The translations under genes and the position numbers were made by a program. A stretch of DNA of 64,000 nucleotides from Io17-Chloro-G2 sp963663135 (GTDB lineage Bacteria; Chloroflexota; Dehalococcoidia; Lucifugimonadales; UBA3495). The DNA is taken from the NCBI GenBank assembly GCA_963663135.2, contig CAXXRM010000005.1, positions 1,116,001 through 1,180,000 on the forward strand. Reading direction: 5' to 3'. This document shows, piece by piece, positions 62,216-64,000 of the stretch (its first letter is position 1; every line of letters starts with the position of its first letter). The notes under the pieces were generated by a model. That model saw only the letters and a program-made list of their open reading frames with translations. It made no database searches and was not told where the DNA came from.

Positions 62216-62530
62216 GTGTTCCTCCTTAAATTATGGTCGTTGGTCCACGACGCGGCCAGGAGTGGACGACACTAGTATTCTCACGGGGGTGGGGTCACTC
62301 GGGCCGGCGGACGACCAGTGGAAGATTTGGGTTACTGTCATTGCTGTGGGTCATCGATTAACGCCCAGCAGGTATGGACAGAAACAAATCTCCTAGCTAT
62401 GATAAGCGCTTGGTAGGTTAACACCGGTCCGGCTGATTTGCCAAGGGTAACAGAGGCTCGGCGGCGGGTGGTCCGCAACCCTTGGATTTTGACTGGAACA
62501 GCCAGTCCGGCGACAAACTGGAGGAATGCT

Positions 62531-63013
62531 ATGGCAATGAGACCGCAGGTAAAAGGCGTCGTGGTGACCTATGGAGGAGTAACCCAACGTTACTCCAAGG
62601 GCTTAACCAACCGCCGATGCCAGTTGATTATGAGCGTGGTTTTAACGGCGGCGGGGATTGCCGGGTTCTTTGTTCCCTCCTCCCCCGGCGGCATATATGA
62701 CATGGGCATTGGCCAGAGCATTGCCTACCTGATCATGGGCATTTTCACCTGGTACGTCGGCGAGGTTTGGAATTCCCCGATCAAGAGGGGTTTCAACGTG
62801 GTAATCGGGGCGTTTTTCCTGGGTATAGGCATAGCCGGTTTCGTGCTGGCTGCGGTCAACGGCGGCGGCACGGATGCCAACCTGTACATGTTCTATGTTT
62901 CCCACCCCTGGGAAAACGCGGCACATCTCACGATTGGCGTAATTTTCATGGCCACGGCCCTCTACCGGCGCCGTTTCCGGGAGTACTCCGTAGGGAGCGC
63001 CGCCTCCGACTAG
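62531..63013 (+). CDS. Four-helix membrane protein, unknown
   Basis: A 160-residue protein with four hydrophobic helices at about residues 31-50, 60-78, 86-108 and 127-145 and a basic C-terminal tail (YRRRFREY). A DUF4383-like or small DoxX-like fold is possible but I do not recognise it. GGAGG lies six bases before the ATG at 62531. The 315-base divergent spacer before it (62216-62530) has no other feature I can support. Confidence 0.75.
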   Translation: MAMRPQVKGVVVTYGGVTQRYSKGLTNRRCQLIMSVVLTAAGIAGFFVPSSPGGIYDMGIGQSIAYLIMGIFTWYVGEVWNSPIKRGFNVVIGAFFLGIGIAGFVLAAVNGGGTDANLYMFYVSHPWENAAHLTIGVIFMATALYRRRFREYSVGSAASD

Positions 63014-63094
63014 CCCTTGGTTGTTAATCCAAAACCTATCTGCTGGGCGGCGAATTGGCTGCCACCCGGTGGAGGGAGTCCCAAAAGGCGCAGG

Positions 63095-63130
63095 AAAAAG
63101 CCACCTTGATTCGATCAGGGTGGCTTTTCA
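63095..63130 (+). terminator. Intrinsic terminator
   Basis: AAAAGCCACCTTGAT and ATCAGGGTGGCTTTT form a 15-bp stem (one G-U) around TCG, with A and T flanks on both sides, so it can work in both directions. It ends the membrane protein gene. Confidence 0.88.
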
Positions 63131-63245
63131 TTGTTCACCGGGTTTCCTTGAAGACGGGGCAAATGCATTCTGATGTGGCGGGCGGGCCTTGCATTCGAGG
63201 TGGCGCTTGATCGCCTTGTTTCCCTATCGCGCTTATCCCGGCCTT

Positions 63246-64000
63246 TCTGACCGCAGCGGGAATCCAGATCACTTTCTGGACTTTAGGCAGGCGCCGGTCT
63301 TTAGTGCAGAGTCAATGCTGCGGTAATGGCGCCGGGAGGGGTGAGGACTGCGCACACTTAGCGCTGCACGTTGCCATAAGCGTGTTGGCGCACGGGAGGG
63401 GCTCTGGATTCCCGCTGCGGCGAGAATGACGGATGGACTTTCCAAGGGCGCACACGCGGGTACGAAAGTGGACCGTTTACGTAGTAATTCAGAGCCTTGT
63501 TTGCCCTTTGGGCAGGCTACGGTGGTCAGGATATGGTCAATGCTGCGGCAAGGGTTATGGGAGGCGTGCGGACTGCGGACACTTAGCGCTGCCACGTTGC
63601 CATAGGCGTGTCGGCGCACGGGAAGGGCTCTGGATTCCCGCTGCGGCGAGAATGACGGATGGACTTTCCAGAGGGCGCACGTGGGTATGAGGATGGACCA
63701 TTGTCATATTAAGCGTGTTGGGGCATGGGAAGGGCTCTGGATTCCCGCTGCGGCGAGAATGACGGATGGACTTTCCAGGGGGCGCACACGTGGGTACGGG
63801 GATGGACCATTGTCATGGTAAGCGTGCCGGCGCACGGGAGGGGCTCTGGATTCCCGCTGCGGCGAGAATGACGGATGGACTTTCCAGAGGGCGCACGTGG
63901 GTATGAGGATGGACCATTGTCATATTAAGCGTGTTGGGGCATGGGAAGGGCTCTGGATTCCCGCTGCGGCGAGGATGACGGATGGACTTTCCAAGGGCGC
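63246..64000. repeat. Repeat-rich end: 107-109 bp tandem array of the dispersed element
   Basis: One inverted end lies at 63246-63270 (accgcagcgggaatccaga). Five copies of gggctctggattcccgctgc, each followed by ggcgagaatgacggatgg (last copy gaggatgac) and actttccagagggcgcac, begin at 63399, 63625, 63732, 63841 and 63948, so the last four are spaced 107, 109 and 107 bases apart; the array runs off the right edge. Between them lie tgggtatgaggatggaccat and a variable agcgtgttggggca part. No gene is seen in 63014-64000. Confidence 0.85.

Noticed and set aside
63399..64000. CRISPR array
   Set aside because: The repeated block is over 60 bases, spacers are near copies of each other, and no cas operon is present. 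The single gattgaaac near 61265 is likewise only one copy.

Overview
The window is GC-rich bacterial chromosome, densely coded, with about 48 supported protein genes and no rRNA or tRNA gene that I can see. Many genes follow an AGGAGG-type ribosome binding site. The gene set is typical of a metabolically broad Chloroflexota bacterium of the Dehalococcoidia/SAR202 type: luciferase-like flavin monooxygenases, several kinds of CoA-transferase, enoyl-CoA hydratases, short-chain dehydrogenases, DUF5671 membrane protein, a DUF1501/DUF1800 pair, and a short dispersed repeat of the 'gggctctggattcccgctgc' kind. The phylum is an inference from gene content, not from a marker gene.

Layout. 1-13.0 kb, minus strand: a truncated VWA protein, an isochorismatase-like hydrolase coupled to a DUF5671 membrane protein, a PEP-mutase/isocitrate-lyase family enzyme, fatty-acid genes fabG and plsX, a two-domain MaoC dehydratase, lhgO and cinA. 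13.1-14.8 kb: a GC-rich tandem repeat and an uncharacterised gene whose second, broken copy lies inverted at 58.6-59.8 kb. 15-19.2 kb, plus: two flavin monooxygenases, a DUF1643 protein and a D-2-hydroxyacid dehydrogenase. 19.2-26.9 kb, minus: a thiG-thiE-thiS operon behind a TPP riboswitch with its own terminator, an alpha / fused beta-alpha / beta set of CoA-transferase genes, and groES-groEL. 27.1-37.1 kb, plus: a probable acyl-CoA or organic acid catabolic cluster (two enoyl-CoA hydratases, PHP hydrolase, acyl-CoA ligase, ketopantoate-reductase-like protein, SEC-C microprotein, TPP enzyme, DUF4286 protein, two family III CoA-transferases). 37.1-40.1 kb, minus: leuC and leuD with an HNH-Uma2 fusion gene between them. 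40.4-50.7 kb, plus: M1 aminopeptidase, metH, a racemase-like protein, fhs (one-carbon metabolism) and a Cas4/RecB-like nuclease. 50.8-64 kb: mixed strands, with a PaREP1/HEPN-like protein, amidohydrolase, LigB-like dioxygenase, NHL and BNR propellers, DUF1501/DUF1800, a BenD-like dehydrogenase, a small membrane protein, and repeat-rich spacers ending in a 107-109 bp tandem array.

The most unusual signals are: the HNH-Uma2 fusion inside the leucine operon; the fused CoA-transferase and the CoA-transferase pair in which one member lacks the catalytic Asp; the duplicated 1.3-kb cassette bounded by 'ctctgcg' repeats; a MITE-like repeat family that seeds tandem arrays; and repeated short tandem duplications that cover gene 3' ends and stop codons.
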